48,595 bases of DNA from JBKHYG01 sp046565595. Lineage in GTDB: Bacteria > Actinomycetota > AC-67. Of the stretch, positions 32,942-41,706 are shown in pieces (within the stretch, counting starts at the first letter, position 1; every line of letters starts with the position of its first letter). Location of the stretch: positions 1 to 48,595 of the forward strand of contig JBKHYG010000025.1 of NCBI GenBank assembly GCA_046565595.1, given 5' to 3'. Position numbers and translations under genes: made by a program. Below the pieces are notes generated by a model. It saw only the letters and a list, made by a program, of their open reading frames with translations, ran no database searches and was not told the DNA's origin.

Positions 32942-33656
32942 GCTGGTCCCCCGACGCCGCTACGGCTTCAGGCAGCGTGAATCTGCCGGCATACAGCGCC
33001 TTGCCGATGATCGCCTCGCGTACCCCACGATCTCGCAGCGCCTCGATGTCGGCGATGCTCGAGATCCCGCCGCTTGCGACAACGACCGCCTCTGTCCGCT
33101 CCGACACATGCGACAGCAACTCGAGGTTCGGTCCGTTCAGCATCCCGTCCCTCGCCACATCGGTGACGATGTAGCAGCGAGCTCCTGCAGCGTTCAGGCG
33201 TTCGATCATCGGATCCAGTTCCCCGGCATCCTCGGTCCAACCCCGCGCCTGCAGCCTTGACCCACGACAGTCCAGACCGACGGCAACCTTCTCGCCGTGC
33301 TCGGCAACTATCCGCGAGACGAAATCGGGATCGGCCAGAGCCCGCGTGCCGACCACAACCCGTGCTGCTCCCGCTTCGAGCATCGCGCTGACCGCATCCT
33401 CATCGCGGATCCCGCCCGACACCTCGACCTTGATGGGAACATCTGCGACGATCCTCTTCACCAGTTCGATGTTGCGAGGGATCCCTTCGAGCGCAGCATC
33501 CAGATCGACGACATGTAGCCAGGCGGCTCCCGCCTGGACGAAAGCTTCGGCAACCTCGAGCGGATCGTCCGCGTAGACGGTCTCTTGCTCGTAGTCGCCC
33601 TGGGTCAGGCGCACAGCGCGCCCTTCCCTAAGGTCGATCGCAGGTAGCAGGATCAT
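32931..33656 (-). CDS. hisA: ProFAR isomerase HisA, probable dual HisA/TrpF (PriA) enzyme
   Basis: A 241-residue TIM barrel catalysing the Amadori rearrangement of ProFAR. Motifs: LLPAIDLREGRAVRLTQGDY (catalytic Asp), VEVSGGIRDEDAV, VAVGLDCRGSRLQARGW, YIVTDVARDGML (second catalytic Asp) and VVVASGGISSIADIEAL. The Arg-Gly-Trp and the GPNLELL and GKALYAGRFTLPEA segments resemble mycobacterial and streptomycete PriA, which also does the TrpF reaction. No trpF lies in this trp cluster, as in genomes that rely on PriA. The bifunctional role is therefore a reasonable inference, not shown. It overlaps hisH by four bases. Confidence 0.95.
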   Translation of the reverse strand: MILLPAIDLREGRAVRLTQGDYEQETVYADDPLEVAEAFVQAGAAWLHVVDLDAALEGIPRNIELVKRIVADVPIKVEVSGGIRDEDAVSAMLEAGAARVVVGTRALADPDFVSRIVAEHGEKVAVGLDCRGSRLQARGWTEDAGELDPMIERLNAAGARCYIVTDVARDGMLNGPNLELLSHVSERTEAVVVASGGISSIADIEALRDRGVREAIIGKALYAGRFTLPEAVAASGDQHAG

Positions 33657-34264
33657 GCTGCCCTCGATCCGGCGACGACCCTCTTCAACAGTTCGAGTCC
33701 GACGCGTCCGCTCTTCTCGGGATGGAACTGGGTGGCCAGCATCGGTCCTCTAGCCACCGCCGAACAGAAGGTTCCGCCGTGATCGGTCCTTGCAGCGATC
33801 ACCTGATCATCTCGTGGCTCCGGGAAGTAAGAGTGCACGAAATAGAAGAGTTCATCCTCTAGGCCTTCGAACCACTCGCGACCAGCATCCGCAGGCTGGA
33901 TCGAGTTCCATCCGATGTGCGGCACCTTCGGCCCTGGACCGAACCTGACCACCGAACCGTCAACGACTCCCATCCCCGCAGCGGGATCCTCTTGACTGCC
34001 ATCGAACAAGACCTGGAGGCCCAGACAGATCCCTAGGTACGGCCGCTGGGCTTCGATCCAGTCTCGCACCTGCGACATCCGTACCTCGCCGAGCGTGCGG
34101 ACACAGGCGCCGAAGTGCCCTTGGCCTGGAACCACCAACAGATCGACACCCTTGTCTGGCACCTCGCTGGCGATCTCGACGCTCGCTCCGACGCTCTCGA
34201 GAGCCTTCGCGACCGACCGCAGGTTCCCCATACCATGATCGAGGACGGTGACTCGTGCGGTCAC
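33653..34264 (-). CDS. hisH: Imidazole glycerol phosphate synthase glutamine amidotransferase subunit
   Basis: A 203-residue class I amidotransferase that supplies ammonia to HisF. The catalytic triad is visible: Cys in LGICLGLQVLF, and His and Glu in ATQFHPEKSGRVG. The N-terminus VTVLDHGMGNLRSVAKALE and the PHIGWNSI segment are family typical. The start is GTG 34264, overlapping the hisB stop (GTGA); the longer frame to 34348 reads hisB out of phase. Confidence 0.98.
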   Translation of the reverse strand: MTARVTVLDHGMGNLRSVAKALESVGASVEIASEVPDKGVDLLVVPGQGHFGACVRTLGEVRMSQVRDWIEAQRPYLGICLGLQVLFDGSQEDPAAGMGVVDGSVVRFGPGPKVPHIGWNSIQPADAGREWFEGLEDELFYFVHSYFPEPRDDQVIAARTDHGGTFCSAVARGPMLATQFHPEKSGRVGLELLKRVVAGSRAA

Positions 34265-34839
34265 AGGACTCCCTTGGTACTCGGAACTCCCCCGCCGATC
34301 TGACGGACCGCATCTCGAAAGGCCCTGGCCGTCGCCTTGAATGCACACTCGAGGATGTGATGCGGGTCGGTCCCGGCGATCTGACGCACCTGCAAGGTCA
34401 GCGCTGCGGTCTGGGTGACCGAGCGGAAGAAGTGTTCAGCTAGGTGCGGATCGAAGGCGCCGATCTTCTCGGTCCCGGGATCGACCTCCCAGACCAGGTA
34501 GGGACGCCCGGACAGGTCGAGGGCCACCTGACAGCAGGCTTCATCCAGGGGTACCAGCGCGTCTCCGAACCGGTTCAGCCCCGACTTGTCGCCGAGCGCT
34601 TCGGTCAGGGCTTGACCGAAGACGATGCCACAGTCCTCGACCGTGTGATGGGCGTCCACCTCTAGATCGCCCCGAGCCGACAGGCGCAGGTCGAATCCTG
34701 CGTGCTTGCCCAGCTGAGCGAGCATGTGATCGAAGAAGGGCAAGCCGGTCTCGGCGTCAGCGATGCCTTCCCCGTCAAGGTTCAGATCCAAGGTGATCTC
34801 GGTCTCTTTGGTCTTGCGGTCCACATGAGCGGTTCTCAT
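34261..34839 (-). CDS. hisB: Imidazoleglycerol-phosphate dehydratase
   Basis: A 192-residue monofunctional manganese enzyme, without the phosphatase half seen in enterobacteria. Metal-binding His/Glu clusters are visible in PFFDHMLAQLGKHAGFD, DLEVDAHHTVEDCGIVFG, HLAEHFFRSV and DPHHILECAFKATARAFRDA. The starting ATG shares one base with the hisC stop (TGATG). Confidence 0.98.
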   Translation of the reverse strand: MRTAHVDRKTKETEITLDLNLDGEGIADAETGLPFFDHMLAQLGKHAGFDLRLSARGDLEVDAHHTVEDCGIVFGQALTEALGDKSGLNRFGDALVPLDEACCQVALDLSGRPYLVWEVDPGTEKIGAFDPHLAEHFFRSVTQTAALTLQVRQIAGTDPHHILECAFKATARAFRDAVRQIGGGVPSTKGVL

Positions 34840-35888
34840 CAGATCGCTCCTCTCAGAGCCTCTAGGAATCGGTCGTTCTCTTCCCGCGTCGAGATGGTGA
34901 CCCGCAAGGTGCCCGGGATCTGGGATGAGAAATCGCGGACCAGCACCCCGCGTTCCGCCAGAGCACGCCAGAGTTGGCCTGCTTCGCGGTTGGTGCGGAG
35001 CAACAGGAAGTTGGCGTCACTCGGCCAGACCTTGACGGCCATCTCGGTGAGGGCCGCCGCGACCCGGTCGCGTTCGCCAGATATCTGTGAACAGCCCGAG
35101 AGCAGTTCGTCGGCGTGCTCCAAGGCTGCCCTACCGACCGCTTGCGACAACGCCGACAGGTGATACGGGAGCCTGGCAACCTGGAGAGCTTCGACGAACC
35201 AGGGATGCGAGATCGCATACCCCAACCGAGCCCCGGCGAGCCTCCAAGACTTCGAGAAGCTCCGCACGCACACGAGCCTCTCGTTGTCGCTGAGGAGTTC
35301 CTCGGCGGACGCGCCACCGAACTCTCCGTAAGCCTGATCCACGACCACGAGACCTCGCCCAGCATCGAGTGCCGCTTGGATCACCTCTTGAGAGACCGAC
35401 CTGCCCGTCGGGTTGTTCGGTGAGCACAGCAAGATCAGCTCGGGATCGTGCTCTGAGACAGCAGCCTGGACGGTGTCCGCGTCCAGTTCCCAGGGTTCCG
35501 CGATCTCAGCGGCGAGGAACCTCGTCATGCTCACCCGAGCCAGTTGCCGGTACATGGCGTAGGTCGGTTCGAACACGAGCAGGCTGCGTTCGGGTCCTCC
35601 GAAAGCCAGCAAGATGGTCTGCAGGATCTCGTTCGAGCCGTTGGCTACCCAGACGGAATCCGCGTCCCGATCGAATCGCTTGGCTAACCCGGACCGCAGT
35701 TCGGTCAGCTCTCGGTCCGGATAGCGGTTGAATTCGATGCCAGACAGCAGGCGTTGAAGGGTCGTCATGAACCCGGCGGGGGGTGACAGCGGAGACTCGT
35801 TGGTGTTCAGCCGCACCTCGGCTGGGATCTGCGGTGCACGATATGGCGGCAGGTCCTGCAGATCGGGACGGAGCTCGACCGGCCTCAT
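34839..35888 (-). CDS. hisC: Histidinol-phosphate aminotransferase
   Basis: A 349-residue fold-type I PLP aminotransferase converting imidazole acetol phosphate to histidinol phosphate. RLNTNESPLSPP is at the N-terminus, then NRYPD, VANGSNEIL, LCSPNNPTGRSV, VVDQAYGEF with the PLP-ring Asp and Tyr, and RSFSKSWRLAGARLGY with the Schiff-base lysine. The C-terminal RVTISTREENDRFLEAL binds the substrate carboxylate or phosphate. It overlaps hisD by four bases. Confidence 0.97.
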   Translation of the reverse strand: MRPVELRPDLQDLPPYRAPQIPAEVRLNTNESPLSPPAGFMTTLQRLLSGIEFNRYPDRELTELRSGLAKRFDRDADSVWVANGSNEILQTILLAFGGPERSLLVFEPTYAMYRQLARVSMTRFLAAEIAEPWELDADTVQAAVSEHDPELILLCSPNNPTGRSVSQEVIQAALDAGRGLVVVDQAYGEFGGASAEELLSDNERLVCVRSFSKSWRLAGARLGYAISHPWFVEALQVARLPYHLSALSQAVGRAALEHADELLSGCSQISGERDRVAAALTEMAVKVWPSDANFLLLRTNREAGQLWRALAERGVLVRDFSSQIPGTLRVTISTREENDRFLEALRGAI

Positions 35889-37174
35889 GCGCGATACTCG
35901 CTCCGGACCTGGACCGCTCGTGCGTGCGCAACCAATCCCTCTGCCTCTGCGATCGCCTGCAGGGCGGGTGCCACGCGTTGGAGCCCTCCGGGACCGAACG
36001 AGATGATGCCGGTCTGCTTCAGGAAGGTTCCTACGCGAAGAGGCGAGGTGAAACGCGCACTGCCAGCCGTAGGCAGCACATGGTTGGTACCAGCCAGATA
36101 ATCCCCGAGAGACACAGGGGAATAGGGCCCGCAGAAGATCGCGCCAGCGTGCCGGATCCGACCAAGCAGCCTCTCTGGAGTCGCCACCGCCAGTTCGAGG
36201 TGTTCCGGAGCGAACGCGTCAGAGACCCGACAAGCGTGTTCCAGGTCGTCTGTGAGGATGATGCGACCGTACTTGCGCAGAGCCGCTCCCACATCATCGG
36301 CGCGAGGGTGCGCAGCAACCTCGCCGGGGAGGATGCTCAAGACCTCTTTGGCCAGAGACTCATCCGGGGTGATCAGGATGCAGGTTGCGAGCGGATCGTG
36401 CTCGGCCTGGGCAACCAGGTCCGCGGCGGCGAAGGTTGCGGGCATCGTCTCATCGGCGATGACCACGATCTCGGTCGGCCCTTGGAACCCGTCGACCCGT
36501 ACCCTGTGGGCGACCTCCATCTTCGCCAGCGTCACCCACAGGTTGCCCGGACCCACGATCACATCGACTTTCTCGAGCCCGTCGAAACCGTATGCCAGCG
36601 CGGCGATCGCCTGTGCTCCTCCGAGCGCAACGACCTGATCTACCCCTGCGAGGGCAGCCGCGGCGAGCGTGGTCTGATCGATCCTCCCGTCGTCTCCAGG
36701 CGGACATGCCAGGGTCACATGCGGAACCCCCGCGACGCGGGCAGGGATGGCAGTCATCAGCACGCTGCTCGGATAGGAAGCGCGTCCGCCTGGCGCGTAA
36801 CAGCCGGCCCGATCCATCGGCGAGGTGCGTTCTCCGACGGTCGCGCCAGGTTCACCGACGCGCCAGGTTCCGCTGGGTTCGTCAGCGGCCTGCCGCTCGT
36901 GATAGGCGCGGATCCTGACCGCTGCCTGTTCCAGTGCGCTTCGAAGTTCCGGACGCAACGCCTCCAGAGCCTCTCTGCAGACCTGCCTATCGACTAGGAG
37001 CTCCTCTGAGGGAGAACCAACCTCGGCTTGGATCCGCCGTGCGGCCCCCGAGCCGCCATCGCGCACGGCCGCAATGATCGATCGCACCTTCTCGCGCGCA
37101 TCCTCGGTGTCGACGGCGGCACGCGGCAGCGCGGGGATCTCTGCCGTCCCTCGCAGATCGAGCACTTCCAGCAC
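35885..37174 (-). CDS. hisD: Histidinol dehydrogenase
   Basis: A 429-residue zinc enzyme that oxidises histidinol to histidine in two NAD-dependent steps. Motifs: AGCYAPGGRASYPSSVLM, VDQVVALGGAQAIAALAYG, VDVIVGPGNLWVTLAK, GPTEIVVIADE, LVAQAEHDPLA (zinc ligands), AFAPEHLEL with the catalytic Glu-His pair and AGTNHVLPTAGSARF. It begins 10 bases after the 88-residue gene, so it probably lacks its own promoter. First of seven his genes; hisG and hisE are elsewhere. Confidence 0.98.
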   Translation of the reverse strand: MLEVLDLRGTAEIPALPRAAVDTEDAREKVRSIIAAVRDGGSGAARRIQAEVGSPSEELLVDRQVCREALEALRPELRSALEQAAVRIRAYHERQAADEPSGTWRVGEPGATVGERTSPMDRAGCYAPGGRASYPSSVLMTAIPARVAGVPHVTLACPPGDDGRIDQTTLAAAALAGVDQVVALGGAQAIAALAYGFDGLEKVDVIVGPGNLWVTLAKMEVAHRVRVDGFQGPTEIVVIADETMPATFAAADLVAQAEHDPLATCILITPDESLAKEVLSILPGEVAAHPRADDVGAALRKYGRIILTDDLEHACRVSDAFAPEHLELAVATPERLLGRIRHAGAIFCGPYSPVSLGDYLAGTNHVLPTAGSARFTSPLRVGTFLKQTGIISFGPGGLQRVAPALQAIAEAEGLVAHARAVQVRSEYRA

Positions 37175-37184
37175 GGGCGGGATG

Positions 37185-37451
37185 CTAGTCGTCCGACCCG
37201 TTTCCGTTTGACGATTCCGCGAGGGTTCCGCGACGCGCCCTCTCGATCAGTTCACCTGCCAGGCGCGATACCTCGGTGGCGACTGCGGCGAGTTGGAGTG
37301 ACTCCTCCAAGGCTGACGCTTCGTCTCCGCCGGTCCGTCTCGCGGTGGAAACGATGGTGGTCGAACGCAGTCGGGCCGTCTCGGCAAGCTCTGCGAGCTC
37401 GTCCAAAGACATCCTCAGCAGGAGTCGGAGCCGGCGGTTCTGATCGGTCAC
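37185..37451 (-). CDS. Small protein between dnaE and hisD, unknown function
   Basis: An 88-residue, Leu/Ala/Glu-rich, probably all-helical protein with two segments, RLLLRMSLDELAELAETARL and LQLAAVATEVSRLAGELIER, and a polar C-terminal tail (SSNGNGSDD). No membrane segment, cysteine or signal peptide. ATG overlaps the dnaE stop by four bases and hisD follows after 10 bases, so it bridges replication and histidine genes in one transcript. No family recognised. Confidence 0.75.
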   Translation of the reverse strand: MTDQNRRLRLLLRMSLDELAELAETARLRSTTIVSTARRTGGDEASALEESLQLAAVATEVSRLAGELIERARRGTLAESSNGNGSDD

Positions 37452-40400
37452 GCCAGAGCCTCTCGACCAAGCAGCGTCTTCAACTCCGCATAGAGTTCTC
37501 CGGAACGCTCCACGCAGAAAGACTTCTGGAGACGGAGCGTCTTAACACCGTTACCGCTACGCATGGCGATGTGGACCGGCGTCACTCCTCCATAGCGTTC
37601 GAGGATCGCCTTCAACCGGGCTACGAAGTTGGGCGTCACGACCTCTGAAGGGACCGTCAGGACCAGAGGCTCGATCTTCCCGGAGGTGTCCAGAGGCTTG
37701 ACCTCGACGGCGACGATCTGCGGCTTCTCCCCGCGCTCGTCGGTCCGGCCGCGAACGACGACGATCGCGTCGTCATGCAAACCTGCTTCGATCTGTGCGT
37801 AGGTGGCGGGGAAGACGACCACATCGACGCTCGCGTCCAGATCCTCGAGCGTGAAGGAGGCCATCGCTTGGTTCCTCTTGGTGTATCGCCGCTGCAGGCG
37901 ACTGACCAGCCCAGCGATCGTCACCTTCGTCTCGGGGGGCAGTCCCGCCAGGGCAGCGATCGAGTTCTCCGAGCTCGCTCGTAAAGCGGCCTCCACCTGC
38001 AGCAGAGGATGGTCGCTCACATATGCGCCGAGGAGTTCCTTCTCTCCGCGAAGCAGCAACAACGGTTCGATGTAGGCCCCGTCGTCGGTCAGATCGATGA
38101 CCTCGATGGTGCTCGCCTCTGTCGACCCGAACAAGCTGAACTGGCCTGCCTCTTCCGCGCGTGCACGCTCCAGTGCGGCGTTCGCGATCTGCTGGGCGCG
38201 GTGCCCAAGCATCAGGGTTCCCTTCTCGAGATCGATCTCGAGCAGTGCCGTCCGTGGGATACCTAGCGAGTCGAAGGCTCCCGATTTCGCGAGCGACTCG
38301 AGGACCTTCTTGTTCAAGCAGACCGCGTCGACCTTCGAGCAGAAGTCGCTGAACGAGGTGAAGGTGCCCTTCTGTCTGCGTGCCGCCATGATGCGCTCGG
38401 CGACGGAAGTACCGAGGCCCTTCACGGCTGCCAGCCCGTAGCGGATCGTGCCTTGCTCGGTCGGGGTGAAATCGATACCCGAAGAGTTGACATCCGGAGG
38501 CTCGAGTCGGATCCCGAGACGACGGCACTCCGACAGGTAGGTGATCGTGTTGTCGTTGGAGTTCTTGAAGCTCGCGAGCAGGGCCGCCATGTACTCGACG
38601 GGGTGATGGGCCTTCAGATAGGCGGTCTGATAGGCGACCAGCCCGTAGCAGGCGGAATGGCTCTTGTTGAACCCGTAACCTGCGAAGTACTCGACCAGCT
38701 GCCACAGTTCCGTGGCGAGCGTCGGCGCGTACCCCTTGGCGATGCACCCATCGACGAAGCGTTTGCGCTGGACCTGCATGCCCGCGTCGTCCTTCTTGCC
38801 GACGGCCTTGCGGAATGCGTCAGCTTCGGGCGCGGAGAATCCGGCGATGTCTGTCGCGATCCGTATGACCTGCTCCTGGTAGACGATGATCCCATAGGTC
38901 GAACTGAGGATCGGCTCCAGGTCCGGGTGCGGATAGGTGACCTTCTGTCGCCCGTGCTTGCGCTCCACATAGTTGTTATGCATCCCGGCGTCCATAGGAC
39001 CCGGCCGATACAGGGCGACCAAGGCGATCACATCTTCGAAGGTATCTGGCCGCAGTTTGCGTACGAGGTCCCGCATCCCGTCCTGGCTCAGTTGGAAGAC
39101 TCCCACGGTCTCTCCGCTGCCCAACAGCTCGAAGGTCTTGGCGTCATCGAGCGGGATGGCATCGATGTCGAGGGTGACGCCCTTCTCCTTCAGATGTGCG
39201 AGCGTGTCCACGACCACGGTCAGGTTGCGCAGGCCGAGGAAATCCATCTTCAGCAGGCCGAGAGCAGCGACGGCACCCATCTCGTACTGGGTGACCACAT
39301 TGCCGCCGAGCGCTTCGTTGCGCCATACCGGCACGACCTCGGTGACCGGCACATCGCTGATGACGACACCGGCGGCGTGAACACCCGCTTGGCGTCTGAG
39401 GCCCTCCAGACCTCGCGCGATATCCAGGACCTCCTTGGCGTCCGGATCGCGATCATTGGCGGCACGCAACTCTGCAGCCTGCCCGAAGGCGAGGTTCTTC
39501 CCGGGCTCGGGCCATTCCTGTTTGGGATCGAAGCAGGCCTCCAGCGGCGCGTCCTTGCCTCGGTAGGAGGCTGGATACATCTTGGCCAATTGGTCGCCGA
39601 GCGAATACGGCTTGCCGAGGACGCGCGCGGCGTCACGGATCGCTTGCTTGCCTTTGATCGTCGAGAAGGTGACGATCTGCGCGACATGGTCTTCGCCGTA
39701 TCTCCGCGCCGCGTACTCGATCACCTTGCCGCGTCCGCGATCGTCGAAATCCATATCGATGTCGGGCATCTCCTTGCGTCCCGGGTTCAGGAAACGCTCG
39801 AATATCAGCCCGTACTTCAAGGGATCTAGATCCACGATGCCGAGGCAATAGGAGACGACGCTTCCGGCAGCGCTCCCCCGCCCCGGGCCGACACGGACCT
39901 CGTTCTCGCGGGCGAAACGGATCAGATCCGCGACGATGAGGAAATACGCCGCGAAACCCATGTCGATGATGACATCGAGTTCGTAGTTGATGCGTTCTGT
40001 GACCTCGGCTGGCAGTTGGTCTCCGTAGCGTTCACGCGCACCTCGCATCGTCTCGGAACGCAGGAAGGTGTCAACATCGGACCCGTCTGGTGTCTCGAAC
40101 CGTGGTAGCCGGTACACGCCATACTCGAGGTTCACCTGAGCGCGTTCCGCGATCAGCAGCGTGTTGTCGCAAGCCTCGGGCAACTCATCGAACATCGACC
40201 GCATCTGCGCAGGTGACTTCAGGTAGAACTCTTGCGCGTCGAATCGGAACCTGCCGGGCTCGTTGATCGTCGCTCCGGTCTGTATGCAGAGCAGTGCGTC
40301 GTGAGCCTCGGCATCTTCTTTACGCGTGTAGTGCAGATCGTTGCTCGCTACCAGTGGCGCATCGGCGCGTCTGGCCGATTCGACCAGTCCCTTGAACACC

Positions 40401-40957
40401 TGGTCCTGTTCGGCAAGGCCGTGATGCATGAGTTCCACGAAGAAGTTCTCGCGACCGAAGATCTCCTGGTACCCGCCGATGGTCCTAAGGGCTGCGTCCT
40501 CGTCGCCCTGCAAGAGCTGCTGGTTGGCCTCTCCGGCCAGGCATCCGCTGGTTGCGACGATGCCCTCGGCATGTTCAGCGAGCAGATCCTTATCGACCCG
40601 CGGACGGTAGTAGTAGCCCTCGAGGCTGGCGGCGCTGACCAGTTTCATCAGGTTGCGGTACCCGATGTCGCTGACCGCCCATGCGGTCATGTGGTGGTTA
40701 CCGTCGCGCTCCTTGGCGCTCTTGTCGAACCGTGTGCGCGTGGCCACATACAGTTCACAGCCGATGATCGGACGGATGCCGGCCTTGGTGGCCGCCTGAT
40801 GAAGGACGGGCGCCCCATACATGTAGCCGTGGTCGGTGATCCCGATGCCCGGCATCCCCATGCTGACCGCCTCGGAGACCAGGTCATCGACCCGGGCAGC
40901 ACCGTCGAGCATCGAGTACTCGGTGTGCACATGTAGGTGCACGAAACTGTCTGCCAC
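37448..40957 (-). CDS. dnaE: DNA polymerase III alpha subunit
   Basis: The 1169-residue replicative polymerase catalytic subunit of the DnaE1 type. The N-terminal PHP domain begins HLHVHTEYSMLDGAARVDDL and keeps many metal-binding residues (GIGITDHGYMYGAP, VASNDLHYT), so PHP-based proofreading, shown for mycobacterial DnaE1, is possible. The polymerase core has GPGRGSAAGSVVSYCLGI and the catalytic PDIDMDFDDRGRGKVIEY near residue 400, and later NKSHSACYGLVAYQTAYLK. A C-terminal OB domain (VTIAGLVSRLQRRYTKRNQAMASFTLEDL) follows. Start is GTG 40957 with a nearby GGGG. A TTGACC-16-TAGAAT promoter sits about 60 bases upstream. It appears to head the his-trp run. Certain identification. Confidence 0.99.
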   Translation of the reverse strand: MADSFVHLHVHTEYSMLDGAARVDDLVSEAVSMGMPGIGITDHGYMYGAPVLHQAATKAGIRPIIGCELYVATRTRFDKSAKERDGNHHMTAWAVSDIGYRNLMKLVSAASLEGYYYRPRVDKDLLAEHAEGIVATSGCLAGEANQQLLQGDEDAALRTIGGYQEIFGRENFFVELMHHGLAEQDQVFKGLVESARRADAPLVASNDLHYTRKEDAEAHDALLCIQTGATINEPGRFRFDAQEFYLKSPAQMRSMFDELPEACDNTLLIAERAQVNLEYGVYRLPRFETPDGSDVDTFLRSETMRGARERYGDQLPAEVTERINYELDVIIDMGFAAYFLIVADLIRFARENEVRVGPGRGSAAGSVVSYCLGIVDLDPLKYGLIFERFLNPGRKEMPDIDMDFDDRGRGKVIEYAARRYGEDHVAQIVTFSTIKGKQAIRDAARVLGKPYSLGDQLAKMYPASYRGKDAPLEACFDPKQEWPEPGKNLAFGQAAELRAANDRDPDAKEVLDIARGLEGLRRQAGVHAAGVVISDVPVTEVVPVWRNEALGGNVVTQYEMGAVAALGLLKMDFLGLRNLTVVVDTLAHLKEKGVTLDIDAIPLDDAKTFELLGSGETVGVFQLSQDGMRDLVRKLRPDTFEDVIALVALYRPGPMDAGMHNNYVERKHGRQKVTYPHPDLEPILSSTYGIIVYQEQVIRIATDIAGFSAPEADAFRKAVGKKDDAGMQVQRKRFVDGCIAKGYAPTLATELWQLVEYFAGYGFNKSHSACYGLVAYQTAYLKAHHPVEYMAALLASFKNSNDNTITYLSECRRLGIRLEPPDVNSSGIDFTPTEQGTIRYGLAAVKGLGTSVAERIMAARRQKGTFTSFSDFCSKVDAVCLNKKVLESLAKSGAFDSLGIPRTALLEIDLEKGTLMLGHRAQQIANAALERARAEEAGQFSLFGSTEASTIEVIDLTDDGAYIEPLLLLRGEKELLGAYVSDHPLLQVEAALRASSENSIAALAGLPPETKVTIAGLVSRLQRRYTKRNQAMASFTLEDLDASVDVVVFPATYAQIEAGLHDDAIVVVRGRTDERGEKPQIVAVEVKPLDTSGKIEPLVLTVPSEVVTPNFVARLKAILERYGGVTPVHIAMRSGNGVKTLRLQKSFCVERSGELYAELKTLLGREALA

Positions 40958-41016
40958 GACCCCTGTCTCCGCTCCGCCTCGGGTCCCCTCCGAGGCATCG
41001 AAATCACGCTCGTGCG

Positions 41017-41049
41017 ATTCTACGGAGGGCGGCCGTTAGGTCAACGGCC
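41017..41049 (-). promoter_or_regulatory. dnaE promoter with palindrome over the -35 box
   Basis: On the minus strand: TTGACC (41044-41039), 16 bases, TAGAAT (41022-41017), with the dnaE GTG about 60 bases downstream of the -10. A perfect 7-bp inverted repeat GGCCGTT-GACCT-AACGGCC (41049-41031) covers the -35 hexamer, so it could be an operator. It is not a LexA-type GAAC-GTTC site. As a hairpin it could also help end the transcript from the methyltransferase gene. Confidence 0.6.
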
Positions 41050-41076
41050 CGCTCATCTCCGCTGGTCAGAGACCTA

Positions 41077-41706
41077 TCAGGGACGGCGAAGGGTCGCGAT
41101 GACCTGCGGGTCGACCACGGGTATACCGGGAGCGATCCTGAAGCGTTGGCGGGTTTCGCCTTCGACCGCGAAACCAGCGTCCTGGAGCGGCCGGATGGGG
41201 TCCCGTGTGAGCCTGCAGCCACCCGCGAGCATCTTCCAGACCGGGTCGATGCCCTTCTGAAACTTGCGCATCAGCCCCTCCTGGGGATCGAGTGTGTGCT
41301 CGAAGATCCGAGCCTGCCCGCCTGGCCTTAGGACGCGGAACGCCTCACGCGCTGCGGCCCGAACATCCTCGACGCTGCAGAGCACCAGGCAGAACACGAC
41401 CGCGTCCGCGCTCCCATCGTGCAGCGGCAGCGAGGTCGCATCACCCGGACGGACCTCTATGTTGGCTGGAACCTGGGAGGCTCGGATGGCGGCGGCCCGT
41501 CGTAGGTTCGGCTCGGGCTCGATCGCTACGACCGCCTGCACGGCCTCGGGGTAATGGTCGAACATCATGCCGTTGCCGCATCCAACCTCGACGACGGTAC
41601 CGCTCAGGCCCTTGAGCAGGCCCGCACGCATCTCCTTGAACCTGCGGCCTTCTGCCTTGGTGGTCAGTTGGTAGAAGCGGGAGAAGATCGGGCGAGTCTT
41701 GGCCAT
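41077..41706 (-). CDS. Class I SAM-dependent methyltransferase
   Basis: A 209-residue methyltransferase of the UbiE/Methyltransf_11 type. SAM motif I is TVVEVGCGNGMMFDHYP, followed by the acidic loop AVVAIEPEPNLRRAA, IEVRPGDATSLPLHDGSADAVVFCLVLCSV and AFRVLRPGGQARIFEHTL. The C-terminal part GIDPVWKMLAGGCRLTRDPIRPL resembles small-molecule methyltransferases of the same group. Its ATG shares one base with the rluD stop (TGATG), so it is the last gene of the unit H1/DksA fusion - lspA - rluD. Substrate unknown. Confidence 0.94.
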   Translation of the reverse strand: MAKTRPIFSRFYQLTTKAEGRRFKEMRAGLLKGLSGTVVEVGCGNGMMFDHYPEAVQAVVAIEPEPNLRRAAAIRASQVPANIEVRPGDATSLPLHDGSADAVVFCLVLCSVEDVRAAAREAFRVLRPGGQARIFEHTLDPQEGLMRKFQKGIDPVWKMLAGGCRLTRDPIRPLQDAGFAVEGETRQRFRIAPGIPVVDPQVIATLRRP

